From: Lithospermum erythrorhizon
Taxonomy: Eukaryota; Streptophyta; Magnoliopsida; Boraginales; Boraginaceae
NCBI GenBank assembly: GCA_019722365.1
Contig: JADFUC010002313.1
Span: 434,001 to 498,000, forward strand
Length of the DNA: 64,000 nt
Reading direction: 5' to 3'
The position numbers and the translations under genes are program-made. This document shows, in pieces, positions 11,475 through 24,444 of this stretch (the first letter of the stretch is position 1; every line of letters begins with the position of its first letter). Under the pieces are notes generated by a model. It worked only from the letters and a program-made list of their open reading frames with translations. It was not told the DNA's origin and searched no databases.

Positions 11475-13813
11475 CTATTCCTGAACTACGTCACTCAATT
11501 CCTTTCCCTTGCTCTCTAAAGGTAGGAAAGGGACGGATAGCGCCAAAAGAGCAAATACTATTTGGAATGCAATAATTGCTGTTGTTTGATGACAACTCCG
11601 AACCAATCCAACCGCTATATATGGGCATATAATGCCGCCAACCCTTCCCACGGAGGTTGCAATTCCAACACCAGTTGACCTCACAGAAGTTGGATAGATC
11701 TACAAAAGATCAATACCAGGTTACCACAAGAACACTAAAGAATCAGTTAAGGTAAGGCAATGGTTTTACATTTACCTCCTTGATATAGATTGAAAGAATA
11801 TCAAATGATGATGTGATAAACATACGGACTCCGAATAATAATGCTGTGGTTAATGTCTCATTATTATTCCAAAACAATGGTATAAGGAGAATGAGACTGA
11901 TCACAGCTGAGGCTTCCATGCTTAGCTTGCGACCTATTTTATCGACGGTTACTGCTGCAAAAGCTAGCCCAGGAAGTTCTGAGTTGAAATGGAAGTTAAT
12001 TTGGTCAGCATTTCTCTACAAGTTGTGAGTTCAATTATTCTTTTCACTATGAGGTGATGAGAATGATGATACCTGCCAAACTGTTAATTAAGACATCCAT
12101 GTAGAGTGTGTTTTCACTGCTTTCTAAAAGCCTTGTGGTTGAGCTGCAGCTTATCTGTGCGCTCGGTAGCTCTGAAATCAAGAAAATTATCCCGTAGTAA
12201 CCAAAACAATTTCCAATGGCTAAAATCCATGACAAAAGAGTTGTCTTCAATAATTTTGGAGAGAACAGAGCAAATGACAATAATAAAGTTGACTCTTGAT
12301 CAACGGTTTTTGACATAGAAGAGACGAGGAGAGGAGTCTCTTCTGGTGGAGCGTGTTCTTTATCCCCCACGACCGGTTCAAGCTCAAGAGTGCCTATAGG
12401 AAGTTTTGTTTGGTTTAGTTGTGCTATTTTCTCCAGAATATGTTGTGCTTCTATTTTTCGGCCTTTGGAACAGAGGTACCTCAGAGATTCCGGAGCAAAA
12501 CCAGTAGACAAGATCACCAAAAAGGATGGCAGACTAGACAATCCAATCAACCATCTCCAACCTAAACTTGGCATGACAATCTAAAAACATGGCACACGAA
12601 ATCTGGTTATCGTCTTAGCAAAATTACAGTGTTGGTTGCCGGAACCTGAATTATTAACTTTTGGCAGATCAACAGCTATGAACATTTACATTGAAATACC
12701 TTTTTTTTATTATAGGTTAAAAAAGAAAGCTCCAGTTATGTAGTGATCATGTTCTTTCATTTACATGTTGAAATGGCTATATGAGACAGGTCAATTGATC
12801 AGCTTACCCAGGCAAGTGCAGCTTCAAAAATTGTTCCGAGCGTCCAAAAAGCTGCAACAACAATCATCCAGACACCTCTATGTGGCGCAGGAACAAATTC
12901 TAAGAACCATGTTGAGAACACATGTCCACCTGCAACGCTAAAACCTAGAATGCCTCGCAGAACCAGCAACGTCATATAATTTGGAGAGAAAGTGCTGGCC
13001 AGTCCAGCTGCTGCTGTTATCATAGTAGCGCCAAGACATCCCATCCTGTAAGAACACATTGCTGGCTGTTTGAACCCGATAACATCTTGATATAGAAAAT
13101 CAAATTAAAATGGCATCATTATAGCTTACTGGCAAATTTTAGAGCCCTAAGCTTTGAATCATGTAAATGTGATCAGTGTTTTAATGATTTGCTACATGGA
13201 TATACAATGGCAAAGCCTTTGTTAATCAGGGGTATGCCTACCTATTTCATGTATTTCACTTTATCTTACATAATCATCGACTCAATTTGCCCTATTTGCA
13301 AACATGTTTATAGATATGCTTGCAGAATTCGACAATGACCCTTCCGCAGTTTCCTAATACTCTACCACAAGGCACATAAGAATATTCACTCAAATTATTT
13401 GGCAACTTCTGACTTTTTTTCTTCAAGATTTTAGAAGGTTGACTTTATTAGTACTCAGTCTGAATAAAGACTTGATTTTGAAAGAATCAAAACAAAGAAC
13501 AAAAAATTTGTTATTATTTAGCAGGTAAAGAGGATGACTCATACTTTCTTCCATATGCATCTGATACAATCCCCCAGAAATAACCTCCAATGAGCATTCC
13601 AACAAAGACAACAGTATCAAGAAGACTGCCTTCTTCAGGAGAGACTTTCCATTCACTTTGAATTGCTGGACCAACTACTGACAGAATCATCATCTCCATT
13701 GCTTCTGAAACCCATCCAAGTCCAGCATATACAAGTGCAAATGAATGGAACTTCCCAAATCCAATTGCAGATATTGCCTCTTCCACTGTAAATTGTTGTC
13801 TTTGATCATCCAT
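11475..13813 (-). CDS. OCT7: Organic cation/carnitine transporter 7-like (NiaP-type MFS) transporter
   Basis: Five exons in transcript order: 13813-13545, 13045-12808, 12580-12073, 11978-11776, 11699-11475. All are GT-AG and sum to 480 codons plus stop. The start MDDQRQQFTVEEAISAIGFG matches the usual N-terminus of plant OCT7/NiaP proteins. Hydrophobic segments fit about 12 membrane helices of the major facilitator superfamily. The loop 2-3 signature GGYFWGIVSDAYGRK carries the conserved D and GRK, and a second copy (AAVTVDKIGRKLSM) follows helix 8. The large central loop (about residues 220-290, EEHAPPEETPLLVSS region) is variable. Known relatives export or import nicotinate and trigonelline-type compounds or organic cations across plasma membrane or tonoplast. 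The substrate here is inferred from family only. The gene is 3'-to-3' with the ELC-like gene. Confidence 0.92.
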
Positions 13814-14196
13814 CTGAACTATAAGCTGAACTGATATTATTTACTAGATTATAAATACCAAATGAATGATTTCTTAATATCTTAATAGTTCAACAGCTTA
13901 AAAATCAAATATTTTCTTGTGAAAGGATTGATGTAGTTCATGATGAATAGATCAAACTCGGGTGGGAAGAAATCTTACGTTGGAAAACTGGTTTGAAATA
14001 TGTCCCACATATTAAGTGGTTATTGAATTTGTCTCTTTTTAATGGAATCACAGTACTCAGAGTGCGATAATTTTTGTACAAAACAAAGTAGGCAAGCCAG
14101 ATATTTGTTTATTGCTACTACATGTCCATGTGAGCACCCAGATATTTTTAATACAAGGACAATATTAAAATCATTTTTGGAGCATCAATAACACCA

Positions 14197-14349
14197 CAGG
14201 AGCTAAAGTCAAATTGAACCGTAAGACAAAAGGGGTAAGAAATGAATCAATGATTTTGTCCCCATTTATTAGTGTAATATTTGAGAAGTTTCATTTAGAG
14301 GTTTAATAGTCATTTCACATTATTTTAACACTATTTGAATGCTAACAAC
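14197..14349. repeat. Dispersed repeat segment, second copy at 31.3 kb
   Basis: Starting with CAGGAGCTAAAGTC and running through AAGTTTCATTTAGAGGTTTAA and TAGTCATTTCACATTATTTT, this segment matches the reverse complement of 31316-31475 over most of its length with scattered changes. It has no ORF and is probably a short non-autonomous element. It directly abuts the long-TIR element at 14364. Confidence 0.6.
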
Positions 14350-14363
14350 TAATTTATTCTTTA

Positions 14364-15630
14364 GGCTAATTCGTATTTTGCCCCTTGAATTATCGTTGGA
14401 TTCTATGTAGTCTCAATTTTCATTTGTTTTCCGGATGATCGCTTGACTTTTCGGTTTGTTTCCAGGCTTAGTCACGTCTTGAGTGTGAACTATCGTTTTT
14501 ATGCGAAATGATTATTTTTACGCCAGCATTTAGCGAAAGTATAGGAAACACATTTAAAATAATTAAAATAAAACCCACATCTTTCTTAGCTTTTTTAACA
14601 CACCACTATACCTCCCTCCCTATACTTCATGAACCACCACACCTTTCCTCTTTGACTTCATCTTCAATGGCATTAAAAGAAACTTTATTATAGAAACTGA
14701 ACTCCAACATTAGCAAAACAATGGCAATCAAACAAAAACATCAAAAAGTAGCTAATAAAGTTGATTTCTTTTGTACTTCTCACCAATCAACCACTTATAA
14801 CACCACCCAAATCACGGATTGGGCTAAAAAACCCAGCTTTATTGCAGAAAATGAACACCAAGAATAAAAAATAAAATAAAACAAACAAAAACATCATAAA
14901 TAGCTAATAATTCTATATCTATTTATTCTCAATAATCAACTACTTATTATCCTAGATTAAGCTTAAAAATCCATATTTATTGCATAAATTAAACACCAAT
15001 AATAAAAGAACTAATAAAAAACACCAAAAACATTAAAATTAGCTAATAAACTAAACATTTGTATGCACCTTTTGAGTGATGGGGTATGCCCCTGTTCTTG
15101 CAGTATCTGTGGCATAAATTGATGCTATGCAAGAACCAATCATTTTTTCTTAATGGGTTTTGCAAACGACAGCTAGAAGATTTATTGGAGTTTTTGGTTT
15201 GGATAATATGACCCAAAAAAAGCTTTGAATTTGTGGATAAAACTGACAAAGATTGCATCTTTTTATTCACTTTATTAATTAGTTTAATTTGATGACATAT
15301 ATAGGGGGGTTTAGTATAGATTTATTGGAGTCTCTGATTTGGATAATTTGCCATTGTTTTGGTAATGTTTGGAGTTCAATTTATCTATAAAAATATAGGG
15401 AAAGTTTAGGAGGAGGGGTGGGGTATGTTAAAAAAAAATATATGAAATTTATTTTATTATTTTTAAATGTGTTTTTATATTTTAAGTTTGAACTTTGAAT
15501 AAAATGTCATTTACCGTCTGAAATGATAGTTCGGGCTGTGCAGAAGCAATTGAAAGTTGATCGGCGAAATAAATTTAAAGTTGAAGCAGCATAAAGCCAT
15601 ATGATGAAATGGGGCAAAATGTAAATTAGC
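14364..15630. mobile_element. Long-terminal-inverted-repeat element, about 1.27 kb, non-autonomous
   Basis: The left end reads GGCTAATTCGTATTTTGCCC and the reverse complement of the right end reads GCTAATTTACATTTTGCCCC. The similarity continues inward for about 350 bp. Paired blocks include TGAACTATCG with CGAACTATCA, AACACATTTAAAATAATTAAA with its counterpart near 15460, TTTTTTAACACACCACTATA with TTTTTTAACATACCCCACC, and GAACTCCAACATTAGCAAAA with GAACTCCAAACATTACCAAA. The long diverged arms suggest a Mutator-like or foldback element. The interior holds tandem repeats and no transposase. No convincing 9-bp target duplication was found. Confidence 0.65.
14734..15050. repeat. Degenerate tandem repeat inside the long-TIR element
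   Basis: Units begin with AAAAACATC(A/T)-AAA-TAGCTAATAA at about 14734, 14887 and 15026, giving periods of 153 and 139 bp. Each contains a CAATCAACYACTTAT motif and a TTTATTGCA motif followed by AACACCAA. A separate duplicated block, AGATTTATTGGAGT, occurs at about 15177 and 15318. Confidence 0.6.
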
Positions 15631-16150
15631 ACAATGCTACTCTTTTCTTAACTTTCTTATTAAATTTATCACTTGATCTTTAGCCCTTTCAATTTATTTC
15701 ATTTACGTTTTCACTTTTTGATGTAAAAGTTTTAATAATACTATTCAGCTATCACAATCTTTAATGGCACTGATTCATTTTCGTTTACGTTTCAACTTTT
15801 TTACGTAAAAGTTTTGATAATGAATTAATTAGAATCATATTATGAAAATACGTTTCAGACCAAATCCAACAATGTCATTTCATATTTCATTAGAATAAGC
15901 GATGCTTTGTATAAGGTATTTTCGGTTAAAATTTCGTATTGTATAATTAAAATGAGTTTAACATGTATTAACCATCACATAATTTACCATTGTTAAAGTA
16001 TTGGATCTTAGTTTGATGCCTGGATCCGAATTTTTGGGTATCATTATCATGCATCACCGAAACATTGTAAAAAATAAGAGTGAAATGACTATTTCAAAAA
16101 TGAATACTATCTAAGAAGAAACAATTACATTATTAATGTTGATTGAAGCA
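15631..16150. other. AT-rich intergenic spacer downstream of PP2C
   Basis: This contains the presumed 3' UTR of the PP2C gene on the minus strand. TTTACGTTT-AACTTTTT-ACGTAAAAGTTTT motifs repeat at about 15700 and 15785. No coding potential is seen. Confidence 0.4.
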
Positions 16151-19100
16151 TCATCCAAACCTAATGACAATGCATGATATGTCATCTTTGCTCTTTCTTT
16201 CCAATGCCTCCATGGTTAAACGTTTGGCCGCCGATTGAGGATCTTTTATGGATCTCACTAAATTAATCGCTTCTTCGTTACTCATTACCTGCCCATCAAT
16301 CTCACCAATAATTTGTCAAGGTATAAAATACTGAATTTCTAAAACTATTGCAAATTCATCTCCAAGTTACCCCATAAATTATCTGCTTATATGCTCTTCT
16401 CTAATGGAAGTTATTCTTCAATGTCGAAGATTTATAAGTCTAACAACTACATAGTAAATTGTTTTTTTACCAAATAACAAACTAAACCATACTGTATAAG
16501 ACTTCTACCGATTCAGCAAAGTTTGTATTTATGTCTTCACACAATAAGGTGCACATATCCTCATTCAACAAAAAAGGCTCAATAAAAGATACTAATCCTA
16601 TTATCCATCTTTAAAGCTCATAGGAACAATTCTATTAAACGTGCTGCTATATTTCCGTTTTTCTGCAAGGGAAATGGACAATGCTAACAATCTAGGCAGT
16701 GGTGGGTTTTTGGGAACGGAAAGTATTTAAAGCTTCGGTGTAATTGATATCGAATACGTAGAGATAGTGTTGTTAAAGGACCGGGTAACTCGGCACCCGA
16801 TCGTTACCCGACTCGGGTGGCGTGATAACTTGCATTTCAGAAGGTTAGCAGGGCGAACTTCGAGTAATTTTTTACTTTCGATAAGCTATCGGTAACTTCT
16901 AGATTTACCGCTAGGCATACTCGTAGAAAAATAAAATAAAGTATTATATATTGTATAAAATAAAATACTAAAAAATTTATTAAAATATTGTATAAAATAA
17001 AATACTACTCTTAAACTATTATATATTGTATAAAATAAAATACTACTTTCTTAAAATACAAAAAAATTGCTCAAATTTCCTAAGGGCCGATAAGCAGCTC
17101 TTCCGTTAACCGGTACCGATACTTACATTAGAAGGTTATGGCGGCACTTCAGTAATTTTTACCTAGATACTCGAAAATACCGGGTAATTACAGGCTCGGT
17201 AAAAGCTGATCGGGTAACCCGATGCGTCTCGTTAACAACACTACTTAGGAGAGATGATTGGGACTTATAGAACTAGAAATGGTAAGGGAAACTAGAGGGA
17301 GTTCACAAGTAACAAAGACTGACCTTCCATAATCCATCACTTGCCAATATAGCAAACTCTGTAGAAGGGTCAATAGGGACGTGCCGCACATGAGGCTCAG
17401 AACTCAAATGTGCTTTAAGGTTTTGATCTCCAAAAGCGCGAGCAACTGCCAACTGGCCATTCACTCGAGGAACATCTCCTGAAATAAGTTTAAAATTTTC
17501 AGAAGCCGATATTTAATATCGACAACCACATTCCAACAGGTCGATATTTTTTTGCCAAAAGGGACTTCTCATGAACAATGTATCAAGTTATCAACTAAGA
17601 TGCATCATACTTCAAATTTACCTGGAAAAGTAGTTACGAAACCACCCTGATTTTCAATCCTTTTGCGTTCACTGTCTGGCTCATGATCAACAGTGATTTG
17701 GTCGGCAGCTCCCTTCTCACACAACACAGCTCTTGAATCTCCCACATTCGCCACCCAAAGATCTTTTCCATCAATAACAATGGCTGTAACTGCTGTTGAG
17801 CCACCAGGTCCAAGCTGCCCAGTGTTTTGTAATATGAGATTGTCGGTAGCACGATATGCATTCTTTATTGCAGTCTCTGGGTCTTTCCAGAAATTGGGCT
17901 GTATATAAATTGATTGAGACATGATATTCATTCACTTGATCTGATAACGTTCGTTACAGGAGTATATGACAAGCCATCATAGGAAAAAGTTTATGGAACT
18001 CCAGATCGAGCAACAATTTTGCAGTAATTCAGCATTTGCTCCACTGAGTTTTTATTGCTATATTTGCAGCGATCACAGCTCCATACAAAAATAAGTCACA
18101 AATGCTTTTACAGTTTTACACACAATAGCAAATTAACATTGCTAATGTGGTCCTTTACTGTCTAAACCACCAAGCCATTTGCCAATTCAAAGCGCCCCCC
18201 CTCCCTCTCCCTCATGCATTGTGCTTAAATTCACAATTTAGGTAAAACATCATCAAAATTATTCGAAATTAAGCACACCAATCAAGAGCATCAAACACAA
18301 ACCAAACAGTTAGGTGCATAACCATAACTCAATCACCAAACTAAACGAAAAACATAACTTGCACAAAATTCATACTCAATACCTCTCTGAGAATATTATC
18401 AAACAAATGATCCTTCAAATAACTAGGCACACGATCACCTAAGTGACCGTCGAAAATGGCGAACAACCCAAGCACGTGACCACTCTTGTTCCTGTACTCC
18501 GCCACGTGATAGTCTTCCATGTCATGACCCGCCTTCCCCGGGACCAAATGAAAACCATGAGCTACTTTCTTCGAATTCGTTGACTTTGACTTACTTTTCC
18601 CCTTTCCACTATCCGGAGTTGACGAATCCAAACAAAGTGCTCTCTGTTATCATCACATATCAATCAGTTTTGATGAAAATTGATGAAATTAACTATGATA
18701 ACTAAAGATGAAAAAAAATACTACCACCATCCAAGAATACAGTATTATTCGATTTTCAATTATCAAAGCTAACAAACTTGGCAGTTAATTGACATGTAAC
18801 TTTGATTTGAATCAAAATGATCATGCCATGTTAGAAAAAAATTACTACCACCATCCATAAATATTGTATTGTTCGATTCTCGATCAAAATTAACGAACTT
18901 TGCAGACTTATTGAAACGCATAACTTTATTTTGAATCAAAATTATCATGCCATGATGAAAAAAATTACTACCACCATCCAAAAATAATGTACTTTTAAAT
19001 TTTAAATGATCAAAAGTAACAAACTTTACAGCTTAAAAGACTAATATAACTTCGAAAAGAAATAAACTTATAATGTTACTAGTAAATTATGGTAAAAATA

Positions 19101-19217
19101 CTAACTTTATACACTTTTCACCATAAAAAAATATTTTTGAGACGACTGAGTAAATACCATAAGATTGTTGAAAAAACCATCATTAGAGCGAGAAGAAGAA
19201 GAACGTCTAGAACCCAT
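16151..19217 (-). CDS. Protein phosphatase 2C (PP2C)
   Basis: Five exons in transcript order: 19217-19158, 18643-18383, 17898-17622, 17478-17324, 16288-16151. All are GT-AG and sum to 296 codons plus stop. The protein is nearly all catalytic domain. In order, it shows MEDYHVAEY, the metal-binding FAIFDGH, GSTAVTAIV, LWVANVGDSRAVL, DHEPDSERKRIE, GQLAVARAFGD, FAILASDGLW, and the C-terminal DDISCIVIRFG with the metal-binding aspartates. These are the standard PP2C metal and phosphate residues, so an active Mn/Mg-dependent Ser/Thr phosphatase is expected. The short Ser-rich N-terminus (MGSRRSSSSRSNDGF) and compact size resemble Arabidopsis PP2C9/PP2C10 rather than the ABA co-receptor clade A. The last exon is only 138 bp and follows a 1,035-bp intron carrying a TIR element. 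Intron 1 carries a minisatellite. The start is the only in-frame ATG ahead of the Ser-rich segment. Confidence 0.93.
16765..17243. mobile_element. hAT-like MITE in the last PP2C intron
   Basis: Ends TAGTGTTGTTAA (16765) and TTAACAACACTA (17243) are perfect 12-bp inverted repeats about 479 bp apart. Subterminal stretches are rich in CGGGTAAC/GTTACCCG motifs on both sides (ACCGGGTAACTCGGCACCCG; TCGGGTAACCCGATGCG). The centre has tandem copies of TATTGTATAAAATAAAATACTA. The TIR and subterminal repeats resemble hAT non-autonomous elements. An 8-bp target duplication could not be confirmed. Confidence 0.7.
18720..19090. repeat. About 123-bp minisatellite, three copies, in PP2C intron 1
   Basis: Units begin ACTACCACCATCCA at 18720, 18844 and 18967. 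Each contains a TTCGAT block, CAAA(G/A)TTAAC(A/G)AACTT and, in the first two copies, ATCATGCCATG before the next unit. The third copy is the most diverged. Confidence 0.85.
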
Positions 19218-20100
19218 GTTTTTTTTATGGATTACTTAGGTGGAGATTATGCATGAGTTGAAAAAGACTATGGAGTTGGTGATTGTTTGTTTGTTTATTT
19301 GTTTTTATTGAAACTGTGAAATTCAAGAATTGGAGTATTTGATGGATGTTATGATCAAAGTCTTAGACGTTTACTACAAGAATGGGAAGAAAAGGACCAA
19401 CAATTCTAACATCAACTCAAAATTATTACAGCTGACGAGGCATCTGAAATTCTCGAACGGGACCGGATTGAATCATGTTTGGTTTGAGTTCGATTTGATA
19501 GTTATCTAGCAAAATCAAAACATAATGTTCAATTTTATATCAAATCAAGTATCATCGAACATTTTTTAAATATTGGTCTAATCGAGTCGAACCTTATTGG
19601 ATTCCTCTTTATATCGACTTAATTTGAGTATTATAGTTAACAAAATTCGATTTTTTATGTATTAATACACATTATTATTTCAATAATTATACATAAATAT
19701 TAATCGAGTCGAATTTGAGTTTATGTCTCTTGGAAGATGGACTTACATTTTGTACATGTAAGGAGATTTTTTAAATCCTACACGAAGTTGCCGATTGATT
19801 GCAAATATTTGTGACAATGCCGTCGAATATAATGTTGTGAGTATTTTGTGATTGCCAGTAAGAACTTAATACCAATGATCAACACTTATCAACAAATTAT
19901 CACATAACACTTGAAATCAAAATACAAGCAAAAGATGAGGAGGATTTTAAGAAACCTAACACAGATGTTATAAATTGAATCCTTCACTTAAGATACAAAG
20001 ATACAAACACAATATGTTCACCAAACTTATTCATAACAAAGATACAAACAAACCATAAACTGGTACACTCCCAGAGGGGGGCCTAAGGCCAACTGTCAAT
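19218..20100. other. PP2C upstream region and ADH1 3' flank
   Basis: This is the promoter side of the PP2C gene and the 3' UTR side of ADH1, both on the minus strand. It is AT-rich, with (A/T)TCGAGTCGAA occurring twice near 19580 and 19705. No ORF or clear element is seen. Confidence 0.4.
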
Positions 20101-22526
<2,426 letters not shown>

Positions 22527-22597
22527 ATTGTAATAAAGAGTGAGTGTGTATGAGTTGTCTAGTTGAGAGTTGAGATACTTTTGGGTGAGATGTTCGA

Positions 22598-22610
22598 GAA
22601 TATATATAGG
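22598..22610 (-). promoter_or_regulatory. TATA box of ADH1
   Basis: CCTATATATATTC on the minus strand lies 72-84 bp upstream of the ADH1 ATG, a suitable spacing for a core promoter. A GC-containing segment (near 22630-22670) lies just upstream. I did not find a textbook anaerobic element pair. Confidence 0.65.
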
Positions 22611-24444
22611 AACACTTGTAGGACAAACGTACCAAAACAGCGGTCGCTTTTGCATGTCGGCGAGAAATTAACGGGGCAGGAAAGCACATCGAGTACTAAA
22701 AATAAATTTTTATCATTTGAAATATAATTTTATATTTATTTAATGAAGAATCAAGTTTTTTATCCTCTTAAATTTGTATTGTTTTTATTTTTATTTTTAT
22801 CTCATAGTATTAATTCTTATCTCTTGTATATAAAATTTACAGTTTAAATCGGTGAGCAGCCAAATAGATCTTATAATGGGAAATTTAAGCGTCGCGTAAC
22901 ACATTTTGTTAGGCAGTTAAGAAATTTAATTCGAAATTATCGGATATGAATATTATTTAAAATGAAAAAGTGTAATACAATTGATATATGATATATATAT
23001 TTAAAGTAATCAAAAAGACTCTTTATTCAAGTAATTATCAAATTAATTATTACAAAAATAATATTTTAAGAATTAAATAAGAAAAAATGGTACATCACGA
23101 TTTTAATATATGATTCATTAAAAAAAATCCACTAGAACGTCATTTTCTTGGTTTAGTCTACTTGCAATTCTACTACAACAGGCGCCATCTGTTTAACAAC
23201 ATTACCACTGTTTACAAGAATTGACTAGACTTTAAAATAGTAGGATCATTATAGTAATTTCATACTAAAACAATTGATTGCATTACCACTTATGACTTAC
23301 CATCCAAGCCGCTTGTCTTCGTTAATCTTTTTTTAGTGAGAGAAGATTGGTGTATTTGTTTCTTCTTTATTGTGACTGTATCAAGTTTTATAAATACCTT
23401 ATAGAGGTATTCATAGTAATTATTTAATTTAAAATTATGTTTATCATTATACTCGTAATAAATATTAGGGCCTTCACTAAGAAAAATAGATTTAGTGGTC
23501 AAATTATATGTCAATATCCATATTAGAACGAATTATTAACACATTGGGTTTTTCCCCCTCAAATACTCAATTCAATGTTATGGAAGTTCATATATTTTCA
23601 CTATAAATTATAATATATAAATATTGATTATAAAATTTTAAAAAGATAGAACTCGATGATCTGCTTGTAGAGATTAAATAATTAAGTTCTTTTTCTTCAA
23701 TAGAAAAAATATAAATTCAAGTTTATTTTCAAAATAAGCACTTCTATTTTTCATGAAGATTTAAAATTTTGAATTTTGATTATTAATTTTTTAAAACATA
23801 CAATTTTGAGACTAGAGATGTTCATTGTTGTTTAATGGTTGGTCATATATACAAAGTAGCATGGATTCACAGTATGCATTTATATTTCAATTAAATAATA
23901 AATATAAGCTACACTATTCTTATGTGTCTTTTTATTTAATTGGTTTGTTTAAATTAAAAGTTAGTTTTATTTTTTAAAAAAATTGTATATGTGTTTTTAT
24001 TTTTATTGATATGTATTAAATTAAATATTTATTTGATTAGGGGATCAGGCCATTACAAAGTACATTTGTTTTCTTTAGACTCGGACTCCTATTTATTCTA
24101 ACTTAGAGTTAGATATGCATTTGTTTTCACTTGAGTATCTGTTATAATGATTGTCAACATAGATTACCAAATGGACAAAGGAAAGTGAAATAAAGATACT
24201 GATGTTCTATATGCCTAAATCTAAATGAATAACACCAGACACTAATGTTAACAAGAACATACTTTGAAAGAAGGAAACATCTAGCCAAATGGTCTTAAGA
24301 AGGTAACAATATTGAATTTGATGGCGCTAAACATAAACATAACAGGTGAACCATCTGCAACCATGTGTGAATCGTCGGGTTATAGATAAGTAACTCCATT
24401 TTGGTGTGGTCATGTTTCTTGAAATAAAGTGAAGTAGCTAATTG
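22611..24444. other. AT-rich intergenic region
   Basis: This includes the ADH1 upstream sequence and the 3' flank of the LRR pseudokinase gene. It is very AT-rich, with several short ORFs lacking motifs. No RNA gene or mobile-element ends were recognised. Confidence 0.4.

Noticed and set aside
18769..18981. ORF with repeated MDGGSNFF segments (minus strand)
   Set aside because: It is a translation of the minisatellite in PP2C intron 1, not a gene.
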